This document shows positions 51,895 to 61,095 of a DNA stretch of 64,000 nucleotides, in pieces. Origin of the DNA: Hungatella sp. (GTDB lineage: Bacteria; Bacillota; Clostridia; Lachnospirales; Lachnospiraceae); assembly GCA_022796015.1 (NCBI GenBank), contig JAAWHU010000001.1, positions 45,303 through 109,302 of the forward strand, in the 5' to 3' direction. The notes under the pieces are model-generated. The model had not been told where the DNA came from. It saw nothing but the letters and a program-made list of their open reading frames with translations, and ran no database searches. Each line of letters opens with the position of its first letter. Position 1 is the first letter of the stretch. The position numbers and the translations under genes are program-made.

Positions 51895-53142
51895 TTACCC
51901 TTCTTCCTCCCATGGAATATGGCTCCCTGCCGCCCACCCTGTAGACCAGGCAATCTGAAGGTTAAATCCTCCTGTAACCCCATCCAGATCAAGAACCTCC
52001 CCTGCGAAATGCAGATTCTTCACCAGCCTTGACTCCATGGTGGAGGGGTCAAGCTCCTTAACCTCAATGCCTCCCTGGGTAATGATGGCTTCTTTATATC
52101 CCCGAAGCCCGGTGAGAGTAAAGGTTAAGGCCTTGATTCCTGCGGCAAGCCTCTGCCTCTCCTCCCTTGTAATCCCGTTGACCTTTTTCCCCGGATCAAT
52201 ACCGCTCCTGGCAATGATCACCGGAATCAGCTTGGAAGGCAGCAGCTTATCCAAGGAATTTTTAAACTGTTTGTTGGCACATTCTTCAAAATCCCTTCGG
52301 ATTCTGGCATCTAACTGCTCCATGTCAAGAGCCGGCTTTAAGTCAATGGACAAAACCAGGGGATGGTCTTTTATCATTCCCGCAGCAAAGCTGCTTGCGC
52401 TCAGCACCACAGGGCCGCTGACTCCGAAATGGGTAAACAAAAGCTCCCCGAATTCCCGGTAAATCTCCTTCCTTCCTGAAACAATCACCGCCTCAACGTT
52501 CCTGAGAGACAAGCCCTGCAGGTCTTTCACCTCCGGCTCCTTCACGCAGAACGGAACCAGGGCCGGGGAAAGCTCTGTGACCCTATGGCCTAAAGCCCTG
52601 GCAAAGGCATATCCGTCCCCCGTGGAGCCTGTGGCCCCATAGGAGAGGCCGCCGGTGGCCACAATGACCCGGTCTCCCTTCACCCTCTCCTTTCCCTTAG
52701 AAAGGAGGAGCCCTTTACAAACCCCTGCCTCCACCACCAGCTCCTTCACTTCACTGTGAAGATGGACTCTGACGCCAAGGTCCCTCATCTGGCCTGCGAG
52801 AGCGGCAATGACATCAGAGGACTTGTCTGACACCGGAAATACCCGGTTCCCCCGCTCCACCTTGAGAGGGCATCCGTTTCTCTCCATCAGCTCCATAATA
52901 TCCTTGTTGGAAAAGCCGTAAAAGCTGCTGTAAAGGAACCTGGCGTTGGTCACCACATTGGCCAAAAGCCCTTGAACATCACAGGCATTGGTCACATTGC
53001 AGCGGCCTTTTCCGGTTATATAAAGCTTCTTCCCCAGTTTTTCATTCTTCTCGTACACATGAACCTGATGGCCACAGCCAGCAGCGGCGATGGCCGCAGC
53101 CATACCAGCTGCGCCACCGCCGACAATTAATACCTTACTCAT
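51895..53142 (-). CDS. BaiN/HI0933-family FAD-dependent oxidoreductase
   Basis: The 415-residue flavoprotein has the dinucleotide-binding start VLIVGGGAAGMAAAIAAA, YITGKGRCNVTNAC, GDRVIVATGGLSYGATGSTGDG, and the C-terminal QGGIEVKELDPSTMESRL...GFNLQIAWSTG. Homologues include BaiN-type bile-acid and other reductases, but most are uncharacterised. The start at 53142 (MSKVLIVGGG) is conserved. It lies upstream of cmk in the same direction. Confidence 0.9.
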   Translation of the reverse strand: MSKVLIVGGGAAGMAAAIAAAGCGHQVHVYEKNEKLGKKLYITGKGRCNVTNACDVQGLLANVVTNARFLYSSFYGFSNKDIMELMERNGCPLKVERGNRVFPVSDKSSDVIAALAGQMRDLGVRVHLHSEVKELVVEAGVCKGLLLSKGKERVKGDRVIVATGGLSYGATGSTGDGYAFARALGHRVTELSPALVPFCVKEPEVKDLQGLSLRNVEAVIVSGRKEIYREFGELLFTHFGVSGPVVLSASSFAAGMIKDHPLVLSIDLKPALDMEQLDARIRRDFEECANKQFKNSLDKLLPSKLIPVIIARSGIDPGKKVNGITREERQRLAAGIKALTFTLTGLRGYKEAIITQGGIEVKELDPSTMESRLVKNLHFAGEVLDLDGVTGGFNLQIAWSTGWAAGSHIPWEEEG

Positions 53143-53214
53143 ACCATATCTATCCAGCAGAACCGCCTGTAACAGGCGGTTCCTCCTTCCTTTGTCCCTT
53201 TTGCAGCAGGCCAA

Positions 53215-54723
53215 TCACCCCTTACGCTGCTTCTTCACTTCTTTAATCTTTGCCTCCAGGGCTTCCACTACGGTCTTTAACACCTTAACCCTTGCATAGT
53301 ACTTGGAATTGCCCTCCACCACGATCCATGGCGCATAGGTGGTAGATGTCCGTACCAGCATCTCATCCACAGCCTGCTCATACAGCTCCCACTTCTCACG
53401 GTTTCTCCAGTCCTCATCGGTGATCTTCCACTGTTTTGCCGGATTCTCCATGCGCTCTTTAAACCGCCGCTCCTGTTCGTCCTTATCGATGTGCAGCCAG
53501 AACTTTAAGACCACGGCGCCGAAATTGGCCATGTGGGACTCCATCTCATTGATCTCCTGATAAGCCCTCTTCCACTCCGCCTCCGTGCAGAACCCTTCGA
53601 TGCGCTCCACCATAACCCGCCCGTACCAGGTCCGGTCAAAGATGGCGATGTGTCCTGCCTTAGGCATATTATTCCAGAATCTCCAGAGATAGTGGTGCAC
53701 CTTCTCGATGTCGTTAGGAGAGGCCGTAGGATTCACCTGATATCCTCTTGGATCCAGGTGACTGGTAAGGCGCTTGATGGCGCCTCCCTTGCCTCCTGCA
53801 TCCCATCCCTCAAACCCAAGAACCACCGGGATCCTCAAACGGTACAGTTCATTGTGAAGCTTTTCAAGACGCTTCTGCAGACGGTCCAGCTCCTTTTTGT
53901 ACTCTTCCTTTGTCAGGCTCTTTGACAGATCAATCCCTGAGAGAACCCCGTTGTGGAACCGCTCTGCAGGCAGCTGATCCGGTTTCTTTTTGGACTCCTT
54001 TGCGGTCTCTTCCTTCTTCTTTAGGGCATAGGCCAGACGGTCCGCCACGGTGGTGAGGATCTTCATTGCCGCATAATCCCGGTCCGTGGACTCGATAATC
54101 GTCCACGGTGCATATTCCGTATCCGTATTCTCAAGCATCTCCTCGTTGATCCGCAGATAGGTGTTATACTCGCTGTTTCTCTTCCAGTCCTGCTTGCTGA
54201 CTCTCCAGGAAGACTCCTTGGAATCCCCCAGCTTCTTAAGGCGCTTCTTCTGCTCCTCCTTGGAAATATGCAAAAACAGCTTGATGATCACGGCGCCATC
54301 ATCGCTTAACTGCTTCTCAAAGGATAAGATATCCTGATAAGCCCCCTCCAAATCAAGCTCCCGATCCGGATAGTCAAACCGGTCTCTCTGAACAATGCTG
54401 TACCAGCTGCGGTCAAAAATGGCGATCCGCCCCTTGGCCGGAGTCTTCGTCCAATACCGCCACAGAAACGGCCGCATCTGCTCCTCTTCATTGGAAGAAT
54501 TGGATGCAAATACAGAGAACCCCCTGGGATCCAAAGCCTGAATCAGACGGTTAATCTGCACGCCCTTACCGGCGGCCCCCATACCCTCGAACACAATCAT
54601 CACCGGAATCCCGGCGGCCTTACATTCTCTCTGTAAAACGCCTAACCGCGCCCCCTCGGTCTCCATCACCTGTTTGAAGGTATTCTTGTTCACCTTTTTT
54701 GATAGATCAATCTTCTCCAGCAT
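53215..54723 (-). CDS. pap: Polyphosphate:AMP phosphotransferase (two PPK2 domains)
   Basis: The 502-residue protein contains two PPK2 domains in tandem. The first starts near PVMIVFEGMGAAGKGVQINRL and the second near VVLGFEGWDAGGKGGAIKRL. Each has the downstream IFDRSWY/IFDRTWYGRVMVERI motif and HISKEEQKKRL/HIDKDEQERRF lid. The tandem arrangement is typical of enzymes that make ADP from AMP and polyphosphate. The Walker A of the first domain has an altered GMGAAGKG form, as is usual for the less active half. A start at 54723 or 54729 is possible. It is independently transcribed. Confidence 0.92.
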   Translation of the reverse strand: MLEKIDLSKKVNKNTFKQVMETEGARLGVLQRECKAAGIPVMIVFEGMGAAGKGVQINRLIQALDPRGFSVFASNSSNEEEQMRPFLWRYWTKTPAKGRIAIFDRSWYSIVQRDRFDYPDRELDLEGAYQDILSFEKQLSDDGAVIIKLFLHISKEEQKKRLKKLGDSKESSWRVSKQDWKRNSEYNTYLRINEEMLENTDTEYAPWTIIESTDRDYAAMKILTTVADRLAYALKKKEETAKESKKKPDQLPAERFHNGVLSGIDLSKSLTKEEYKKELDRLQKRLEKLHNELYRLRIPVVLGFEGWDAGGKGGAIKRLTSHLDPRGYQVNPTASPNDIEKVHHYLWRFWNNMPKAGHIAIFDRTWYGRVMVERIEGFCTEAEWKRAYQEINEMESHMANFGAVVLKFWLHIDKDEQERRFKERMENPAKQWKITDEDWRNREKWELYEQAVDEMLVRTSTTYAPWIVVEGNSKYYARVKVLKTVVEALEAKIKEVKKQRKG

Positions 54724-54856
54724 ACACATACCCCTCCTTGGAATATTTCCGTAAATATGATACCTACTAGTATACCATACTCTGCCGGGAAATAAAACGA
54801 AAGATTAGGATATTTTTCTGCTTTTACGCCTCTGCCGTTATGTGAACAGCAGCCCT

Positions 54857-56176
54857 CTACAGCTCCGCCACAACAAAGATATCGTAGATGGCCTTTATAG
54901 CCATCTCAAAATCCGCATTTTTCACTCCGATAATGATGTTGAGTTCACTGGAGCCTTGATCAATCATCTTTACATTCACCCTGGCATGGGCAAGAGCCGA
55001 AAAAATTCTTCCCGCAGTGCCTCTGGTGGCCTTCATCCCTCTCCCCACCACGGCGATTAAGGCAAGGTCGGATTCCAGTTCCACATAGTCCGGCTCCACA
55101 GCCCTGTGAATTCCTGCAATTACAGACTGCTCATACTCTTCAAACTCCGACTGATGTACAAAGATAGTCATGGTATCGATGCCGGAGGGCATATGCTCAA
55201 AGGAAATGCCGTAATTCTCAAAGACCTGCAGCACCTTTCTCCCAAACCCCACCTCTGAATTCATCATGGCTTTCTCCACATTGATGGAGCAAAACCCCTT
55301 CTTGCCTGCAATTCCGGTAATGGTGAATCTTGGCTTCCTGCATGTGCTCTCCACAATAAGAGTTCCTTTATCCTCAGGACGGTTGGTGTTGCGGATATTA
55401 ATGGGGATACCTTCCTTGCGCACCGGGAAAATAGCGTCTTCATGGAGAACGCTGGCGCCCATGTAGGCCAGTTCCCTCAATTCCCGGTAAGTGATGGTCT
55501 CAATCACCTCAGGGTTGTTCACGATTCTGGGATCAGCCACCAGAAAACCTGACACATCGGTCCAGTTCTCATACATGTCTGCATGGATGGCCTTGGCCAC
55601 AATGGACCCTGTCACGTCCGAACCGCCTCTGGAAAATGTCTTCACCGTGCCATCATGCTTGGAACCGTAGAACCCCGGGATCACAACCCTGTCAATATGC
55701 TCCAGCCTTTCAGACAGCTCTTTATCCGTAGCCTCCTCGTCAAAAGCGCCATTATCGTGAAAAAATACGACTTCCGCCGCATCCACAAACTCATATCCCA
55801 GATACTGAGCCATAATCATGCCGTTTAAATATTCTCCCCTGGAGGCAGCATAATCTCTTCCCGCCTTGGCAAGAAAATTCTCCTCGATCCGGTCAAACTC
55901 ATGATCCAAATTCAGGTTCAAATCCAGACCATCGATGATCTCCTCATAACGCTTCTTAATCTTCTCCAGAATCTTCTTATAAGATGCGCCTGTGCTGGCA
56001 GCATCATAGCATTGATACAGAAGGTCCGTCACCTTCTCGTCCTTGTCATTGCGCTTTCCCGGCGCAGAGGGAACCACATATCTTCTGGATTTATCGGAGC
56101 GGATAATATCTCCCACTTTCTTAAACTGCCTGGCGCTGGCAAGAGAACTGCCGCCAAACTTCACCACTTTCTTCAT
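54857..56176 (-). CDS. lysC: Aspartate kinase
   Basis: The 439-residue enzyme phosphorylates L-aspartate, first step of the lysine/threonine/methionine pathway. It has VVKFGGSSLASARQFKKV, YVVPSAPGKRNDKDEKVTD, FSRGGSDVTGSIVAKA and WTDVSGFLVADPRIV. Two ACT domains follow (from about residue 310, FCSINVEKAMMNSEVG..., VVGRGMKATRGTAGRIFSAL) for feedback control by lysine or threonine. The start is set by GGAGGATATG; the longer frame has no site. Confidence 0.92.
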   Translation of the reverse strand: MKKVVKFGGSSLASARQFKKVGDIIRSDKSRRYVVPSAPGKRNDKDEKVTDLLYQCYDAASTGASYKKILEKIKKRYEEIIDGLDLNLNLDHEFDRIEENFLAKAGRDYAASRGEYLNGMIMAQYLGYEFVDAAEVVFFHDNGAFDEEATDKELSERLEHIDRVVIPGFYGSKHDGTVKTFSRGGSDVTGSIVAKAIHADMYENWTDVSGFLVADPRIVNNPEVIETITYRELRELAYMGASVLHEDAIFPVRKEGIPINIRNTNRPEDKGTLIVESTCRKPRFTITGIAGKKGFCSINVEKAMMNSEVGFGRKVLQVFENYGISFEHMPSGIDTMTIFVHQSEFEEYEQSVIAGIHRAVEPDYVELESDLALIAVVGRGMKATRGTAGRIFSALAHARVNVKMIDQGSSELNIIIGVKNADFEMAIKAIYDIFVVAEL

Positions 56177-56313
56177 CATATCCTCCATTTTGCAGCCGTC
56201 TGCAGTGCAGACCTGTAGATTTTTATTACTTTTTAAAGGAGCCGGACTTTTCGGACATGCCGACTCATGTATCATAAAATAATATCTTAATCTTTCCTGT
56301 CTGTCAAGTAATT

Positions 56314-56351
56314 AAAAAACCGCTTTGGGGCATCCTCCTCCCCCAAAGCGG
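56314..56351 (-). terminator. Terminator of the HD-domain gene
   Basis: The 11-bp perfect arms CCGCTTTGGGG/CCCCAAAGCGG (56320-56330 and 56341-56351) are followed by TTTTTT in the minus direction. It lies between the HD gene and the aspartokinase gene. Confidence 0.92.
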
Positions 56352-56381
56352 CTTTATTTCCCTTCTTAAAAGGTTCCCCGG

Positions 56382-56969
56382 CTATACCGGCTCCCCCATC
56401 TCCTTTTGAACCTGCTCTTCACAGGAGCGCATAGCCAGAATAGTCTTCTCCATAAGCTCCTCCAAGGTCCATCCAAGGGCGTCAGCTCCGTCCTTAATCA
56501 CGTCCCTGGAACATCCGGCTGCAAAACGCTTGTCCTTAAACTTTTTCTTAAGGCTGGACACCTCCATATCCATAACGCTTTTGGAGGGCCTCATCCTGGC
56601 TGCCGCACCAATAAGCCCTGTAAGCTCATCGGCGGCAAACAGGATCTTCTCCATAAGATGCTCCGGCTTCACGTCACTGCAGAGACCATAGCCATGGCTG
56701 CAGATGGAGCGGATCATATCCTCCTCAACCCCTGCTTCCCGCAAAAGCTCCGGCGCCTTTTTACAGTGCTCCTCCGGATACAGTTCAAAATCAATATCAT
56801 GAAGGAGCCCTGTCTGTCCCCAGTACTCCTCCTCCGCTCCATACCCTTCTTCTCTGGCATACCACCTCATAACTCCCTCCACAGTAAGCCCGTGAAGAAT
56901 ATGAAAAGGCTCTTTATTATATCTGCGAAGCAGCTCCAAAGCCTGCTCCCTTGTCAGCACAACCCCCAT
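56382..56969 (-). CDS. HD-domain phosphohydrolase
   Basis: The 195-residue protein has the HD signature in GLTVEGVMRWYAREEG, TGLLHDIDFELYPEEHCKKAPELL (HD pair) and SICSHGYG and ELTGLIGAAARMRP. This is the pattern of HDIG/HD-type metal-dependent phosphohydrolases; the substrate is unknown. It is transcribed alone, upstream of the aspartokinase gene in the same direction, and ended by a strong terminator. Confidence 0.87.
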   Translation of the reverse strand: MGVVLTREQALELLRRYNKEPFHILHGLTVEGVMRWYAREEGYGAEEEYWGQTGLLHDIDFELYPEEHCKKAPELLREAGVEEDMIRSICSHGYGLCSDVKPEHLMEKILFAADELTGLIGAAARMRPSKSVMDMEVSSLKKKFKDKRFAAGCSRDVIKDGADALGWTLEELMEKTILAMRSCEEQVQKEMGEPV

Positions 56970-57022
56970 ACCGGCTCTCCTCTCTTACGTTTCTCAGTTT
57001 TGACCTTCACAATGGCCCTCCA

Positions 57023-57868
57023 TCAGACGCTCTCGTAGATTTTTCGCATCTTCTCCCCGCATTCCTTTGCATTCTCCGGAGTAGTATTCTCCAGGGTTCC
57101 GTAGATAAAGGGCTTCTCCCTCTTGATAAACCTCATAATGGAAGTGTAGTCCATCTCCCCGGTTCCCGCGCCCACGGCCTTGAGGCCGTATCCTTCGTTT
57201 ACCCGGATAAAATCCTTAAAATGCACCATGGCAATGTCCGGGCCCAAAAGTTCCATGGCCTCGGCAAATACGTCCTCCCTGTGATCCACATTGTCCAGGT
57301 CAAGGATATTCACAGGGTCAAAGAGAATCTGCAGGTTGTGAGAACCGATCTCGTCAAGGACAGCTCTGGCCCTTTTTGCGTTCCATACAATGTGGCGGGC
57401 CACAGGCTCGATGGCAAGGATCACGCCGAACTGCTCTGCGCACCGCACTACGGGCTTTAGGTTGGCAATAAAGGTGGAGAGCGCCTGATCTGATCTGCAC
57501 TCAGGGCAGTACTTGTATTCCTCATTTGGGGCCCCTGTCTCCGTTCCCACCATGCCGCAGCCAAGAAGAGAGGCAAAACGGATATGAGCGTAGTATTTCT
57601 CCTGAAACTGGCGGATTACCTCCGGATCCGGATGAGCCAGGTTTAAGTAATTGCCCAGAACCGCTATGTCCATCTGGTTTTTCTCAAAAAGGTGCTTCAG
57701 ATAGTGGGCATATCCCGGTGTCAGGGCCGAGGGCGTGCAGGGGTAATCCTTCATGGCCTTGCTTAAGGCTAAGTGGGTACAGGTGTATCCCTTCTCCCTC
57801 ACTATGGGAAGCAGTTGTTCCATAGGCAGCTTTTCCCCGTCGTGGAGACGCAGTCCTAATTGCAGCAT
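57023..57868 (-). CDS. Sugar phosphate isomerase/epimerase-type TIM-barrel protein
   Basis: The 281-residue protein starts MLQLGLRLHDGEKLPMEQLLPIVREKGY and has the xylose-isomerase-like barrel with metal-binding residues in ILAIEPVARH, ILFDPVNILDLDN, IAMVHFKDF and GTGEMDYTSIMRF. Such enzymes isomerise or epimerise sugars or dehydrate sugar acids. It is last in the uronate/rhamnose operon, 35 bp after the GH105 gene, so a role with unsaturated uronic acids or their derivatives is likely, but unproved. Confidence 0.8.
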   Translation of the reverse strand: MLQLGLRLHDGEKLPMEQLLPIVREKGYTCTHLALSKAMKDYPCTPSALTPGYAHYLKHLFEKNQMDIAVLGNYLNLAHPDPEVIRQFQEKYYAHIRFASLLGCGMVGTETGAPNEEYKYCPECRSDQALSTFIANLKPVVRCAEQFGVILAIEPVARHIVWNAKRARAVLDEIGSHNLQILFDPVNILDLDNVDHREDVFAEAMELLGPDIAMVHFKDFIRVNEGYGLKAVGAGTGEMDYTSIMRFIKREKPFIYGTLENTTPENAKECGEKMRKIYESV

Positions 57869-57903
57869 TGTATGATTCCTCCTTCTGATTATTCCGCGAA
57901 GGC

Positions 57904-59001
57904 TTATCTTCTAAGCTCCTCGCTGACAGCCATCATGCAGGCGGCCGCACCGTGCTGATTGTCTGTCATCTGAGCCTCACTGACATAGTACTCCGGTTTT
58001 CCCGTCCGGTCCTTTCGGTTGTGGGGATCCGGGCCTGCCCCCAAGCCGGCGCTGGCGCAGATTCCGTAGAGATGCCAGCCATCCTCCTCCTTTTTTAAAT
58101 AGGTGTCACGGATTCCGGCAAGAATCCGGCTGCCTCTCCTGCCGTACTCCTCCTCCAGAAGCCCTATGCGGGCGCCCTTCATCAGGGCATAGGCCGCCAT
58201 GGCGCTTCCCGAGGTCTCCGGATAGTTGCCCTCCAGCTCCGGGCAGTCCACCACCTGTAAAAACATGTGGGTTTTCTCATCTTCATAAGGAAGAATACCG
58301 TCCACGGCCCTCTTAAGAAGCTGTCTCAGTTCTTCTGCCCTTGGCGTGTATGCTCTTGCCGCCTCATACACGTCCACAAGAGCCATGAGAAACCATCCTT
58401 CGGCCCTCAGCCACACAGCCGGGCTCCTTCCCGTCACCGGATCCGCCCACTCCGCCTTCCGGCTCACATCGCAGCCATGAAGGTAAAGACCTGTGTCCTC
58501 ATTCCACAAAAGCCTGTGGGCGCTCTGAAACTGATCCATAATATCGTCCCAACGGTCCTCCTTGTTCTCTGCAAGGCATCCGGCGTAGAAGGGCATGGCC
58601 ATGTAAAGGCCGTCCAGCCACACCTGGTTAGGGTAAATATCCTTGTGCCAGAAATTCCCGGTCTCTGTGCGGGGGTATTGTTCCAGGAATGAGTAGGCCT
58701 TCTCCACTCCATCCCGGTACCCTGCCTCCCCCGTCAAATCCCTGAGAATCCTTAGGGACTTTCCAAAGCTGACTTTGTCGATGTTATTTTCCCCTTCCTT
58801 CCAGTTGGCCACCCTGCCGTCGGCGCCAAGAAGCCAGGAACCGCTTTCCCTGATATACTCTCTCCAAGCCGGATTTCCCGTAGCCTCTGCCAGGTACTCT
58901 GCCCCTATTATACACAAATCATCTTTATAATTCCAGGCTTTCTCCCTTAAAAACTGAGGAAAGGCCTTTTTCATATACTGATCAAAATATTCTAACCACA
59001 T
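57904..59001 (-). CDS. GH105-type unsaturated rhamnogalacturonyl hydrolase
   Basis: The 365-residue (alpha/alpha)6-barrel protein has WNYKDDLCIIGAEYLAEATG, FWHKDIYPNQVWLDGLYMAMPFYAG, WADPVTGRSPAVWLRAEGWFLMALVDV and YPETSGSAMAAYALMKGARIG, and ends VSEAQMTDNQHGAAACM. These Asp-containing segments are those of GH88/GH105 (YteR-like) hydrolases that remove 4,5-unsaturated galacturonic acid from rhamnogalacturonan oligosaccharides. There is no signal peptide, so it acts in the cytoplasm on imported oligosaccharides. Confidence 0.9.
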   Translation of the reverse strand: MWLEYFDQYMKKAFPQFLREKAWNYKDDLCIIGAEYLAEATGNPAWREYIRESGSWLLGADGRVANWKEGENNIDKVSFGKSLRILRDLTGEAGYRDGVEKAYSFLEQYPRTETGNFWHKDIYPNQVWLDGLYMAMPFYAGCLAENKEDRWDDIMDQFQSAHRLLWNEDTGLYLHGCDVSRKAEWADPVTGRSPAVWLRAEGWFLMALVDVYEAARAYTPRAEELRQLLKRAVDGILPYEDEKTHMFLQVVDCPELEGNYPETSGSAMAAYALMKGARIGLLEEEYGRRGSRILAGIRDTYLKKEEDGWHLYGICASAGLGAGPDPHNRKDRTGKPEYYVSEAQMTDNQHGAAACMMAVSEELRR

Positions 59002-59019
59002 GAACGTTCTCTCCTTACG

Positions 59020-61095
59020 CTAAATCCCGGCAAAATCCGCCACCCTGTTTAAGACCTCTACCGCTTCCCCCAATGTCACAGGCCGGTCCGGGAAAAAACA
59101 ATCCCCCTCCCCAAGCTCCATAAAGCCGAAATACAGGGCTCTTGCCACATTGGTTCCGTAATTATTGCTTACTTTCTCCACGTCGGCGCACACCGGCATA
59201 GTGCTGGAGGCATTCCGGTAATTTACCCCGCAGGCCTGCATGGCCACCGTGGCCATCTCCTGCCTTGTCACAAGGCCCTCAGGCGCAAAATCCCTTCCCT
59301 CCTTAAGAGCCAGGAACTGACAGCCCACTGCCGCCTGTAAAGCCGGGCTGCAGGCTCCCTCCCCAGTGCCGCGCCGGCCTGCGGCATCTGCCAGAGGCAT
59401 CATCATCTCTGCAAGGAGCTCTCTGGTAACCGGCACTTCGTCAGGTAGAGCCTGGGCCCTTCCAAGCATGCCCCGGCACATAAGACGGCCCCGCTCATAA
59501 TCCCGGCTTCCCGCCTCAACCTGCCTGGGAAGTACTTGGTAGCTGCGGCTTGTCTCCCGGTTTTTCCTTTGATCCTGGGCCGTCACCCGGACAAAGGCGC
59601 TTTCTGGGGGAACCAAAAACTCCTCCCCCTCCCCGGCCTCTCTCCACGCCGCGCCGTCCCGGGATACCTCCCACAAGAAACGGCACCTTACGGGCCCGCC
59701 GCATCCTCCGGCATCTGCATTTACCAGGCTGTTTTCTGCCGGAATCCCCAGAATCCTTACGCTGCTCGGGCGGGGAAACAGCTTTTGGTTGATCTCAACA
59801 GCCTCCACCACAGGATCCTTCCAGTTCATGCCGCGCATGGCCTTTGCCACGCCGTCAATCTTTATATTCCGCAGCACCAGACCCGTGATGGGCACCTCGT
59901 CAAAGGCCTCCAGAAAGATTCCGTAATCCCCGCCGTGGGCCACAATATTTTCTATGGTAATATTGCGAAACACCGGAAGATGGCTGCCGTTTCTCCCATC
60001 CTCATAGAGCATGGTGCCGTGAACCGCCGCGCCGTGGACATGATCCATAACGCTGTCTGCAAGGACGATATCCTCCACCCTGCCGCCTCTTCTTGCATTG
60101 GTTTTAAACCTTAGGGCATAGGTTAAATTAGGGCTGGAGAACCGGTTGTTCACGGCCAGAACCCGGCGGATCCCTCCGCTCATCTCACTGCCCAAAGCCA
60201 CTCCCCCGTGTCCATCCGCAAATTCATTGGCCTCAATGACCACATTTTCACAGGGTCTGTCCGCCAGGCGTCCGTCCCGGTCCCGCCCCGATTTCAGGCT
60301 GATGCAGTCGTCTCCCGTGTCAAAACGGCAGTTCACAATATGTACTCCGCTGCAGCTTTCCGGATCGCAGCCATCGTTGTTGGAGCCGTGGCTTCTCATG
60401 GTCACCCCATCCACTGTAAGGCTTTTACACATCACCGGGTTTAACTGCCACATGGGGCTGTTTATCAAGGTGAAGCCCTGAAAAAGCACTCTCTCGCACC
60501 GGATGGGCTGCACAAAATTGGGCCTAAGATAGTGGCCTGGCCCAAAGACCCTCTCTTTCACGGGAATCCCCTCTGCGTTCATCCTCCGCAGAAGGAGCCG
60601 GTCCGGCAGCTGTAAGTCCGGCCGATCCTCCGACCAGGCATTTTCCACCTGATGATGCCAGTTCCACCAGTGGTCCTTGTCCGCCCCTCCATCTAAAGTC
60701 CCCCGCCCTGTCAGGGCAATATCCTTGGCATCGCAGGCATAGATCAAAGGGCTGTAATTATAGCAGGGAGTGGCCTCCCAGTGGCAGAATACCACAGGAT
60801 AATGGCGTTCTTGATCTTCATTTACAAAACAAAGCACCGTGTCCTCAGACTCCAGGTGCAGCTCCACCTTATCCTTCAGCCGAAGGGCCCCCGTGCGGTA
60901 TGTTCCCCGGGGAATCACAAGCCTTCCCCCTCCGTTTCCGCTTACGGCATCAATGGCCTGCTGCAGCTCTTTTGTCTGAATCCTATCACTGTCAGCCGCA
61001 ATACCGAATTCACCTGCGTCATACCGGTTTTTCGGAATCTGCGGCAGCATAATTTCTCTAAGAATTGATTCTCTCAACTGTTCTTTATTTTCCAT
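59020..61095 (-). CDS. GH28 polygalacturonase-like protein with C-terminal SLH-type repeats
   Basis: The 691-residue protein has a right-handed beta-helix of the GH28 family (residues about 15-480): SPLIYACDAKDIALTGRGTLDGG, SNNDGCDPESCSGVHIVNCRF with catalytic Asp residues in GDDCIS, and SGGIRRVLAVNNRF. After a mixed beta region, residues about 590-690 resemble S-layer-homology repeats (EGLVTRQEMATVAMQA, ARALYFGFMELGEGDCFFPD, VTLGEAVEVLNRV). No N-terminal signal peptide is visible, so it would be cytoplasmic, although an SLH-type part normally implies surface location. It overlaps the esterase gene by 11 bp. Confidence 0.82.
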   Translation of the reverse strand: MENKEQLRESILREIMLPQIPKNRYDAGEFGIAADSDRIQTKELQQAIDAVSGNGGGRLVIPRGTYRTGALRLKDKVELHLESEDTVLCFVNEDQERHYPVVFCHWEATPCYNYSPLIYACDAKDIALTGRGTLDGGADKDHWWNWHHQVENAWSEDRPDLQLPDRLLLRRMNAEGIPVKERVFGPGHYLRPNFVQPIRCERVLFQGFTLINSPMWQLNPVMCKSLTVDGVTMRSHGSNNDGCDPESCSGVHIVNCRFDTGDDCISLKSGRDRDGRLADRPCENVVIEANEFADGHGGVALGSEMSGGIRRVLAVNNRFSSPNLTYALRFKTNARRGGRVEDIVLADSVMDHVHGAAVHGTMLYEDGRNGSHLPVFRNITIENIVAHGGDYGIFLEAFDEVPITGLVLRNIKIDGVAKAMRGMNWKDPVVEAVEINQKLFPRPSSVRILGIPAENSLVNADAGGCGGPVRCRFLWEVSRDGAAWREAGEGEEFLVPPESAFVRVTAQDQRKNRETSRSYQVLPRQVEAGSRDYERGRLMCRGMLGRAQALPDEVPVTRELLAEMMMPLADAAGRRGTGEGACSPALQAAVGCQFLALKEGRDFAPEGLVTRQEMATVAMQACGVNYRNASSTMPVCADVEKVSNNYGTNVARALYFGFMELGEGDCFFPDRPVTLGEAVEVLNRVADFAGI

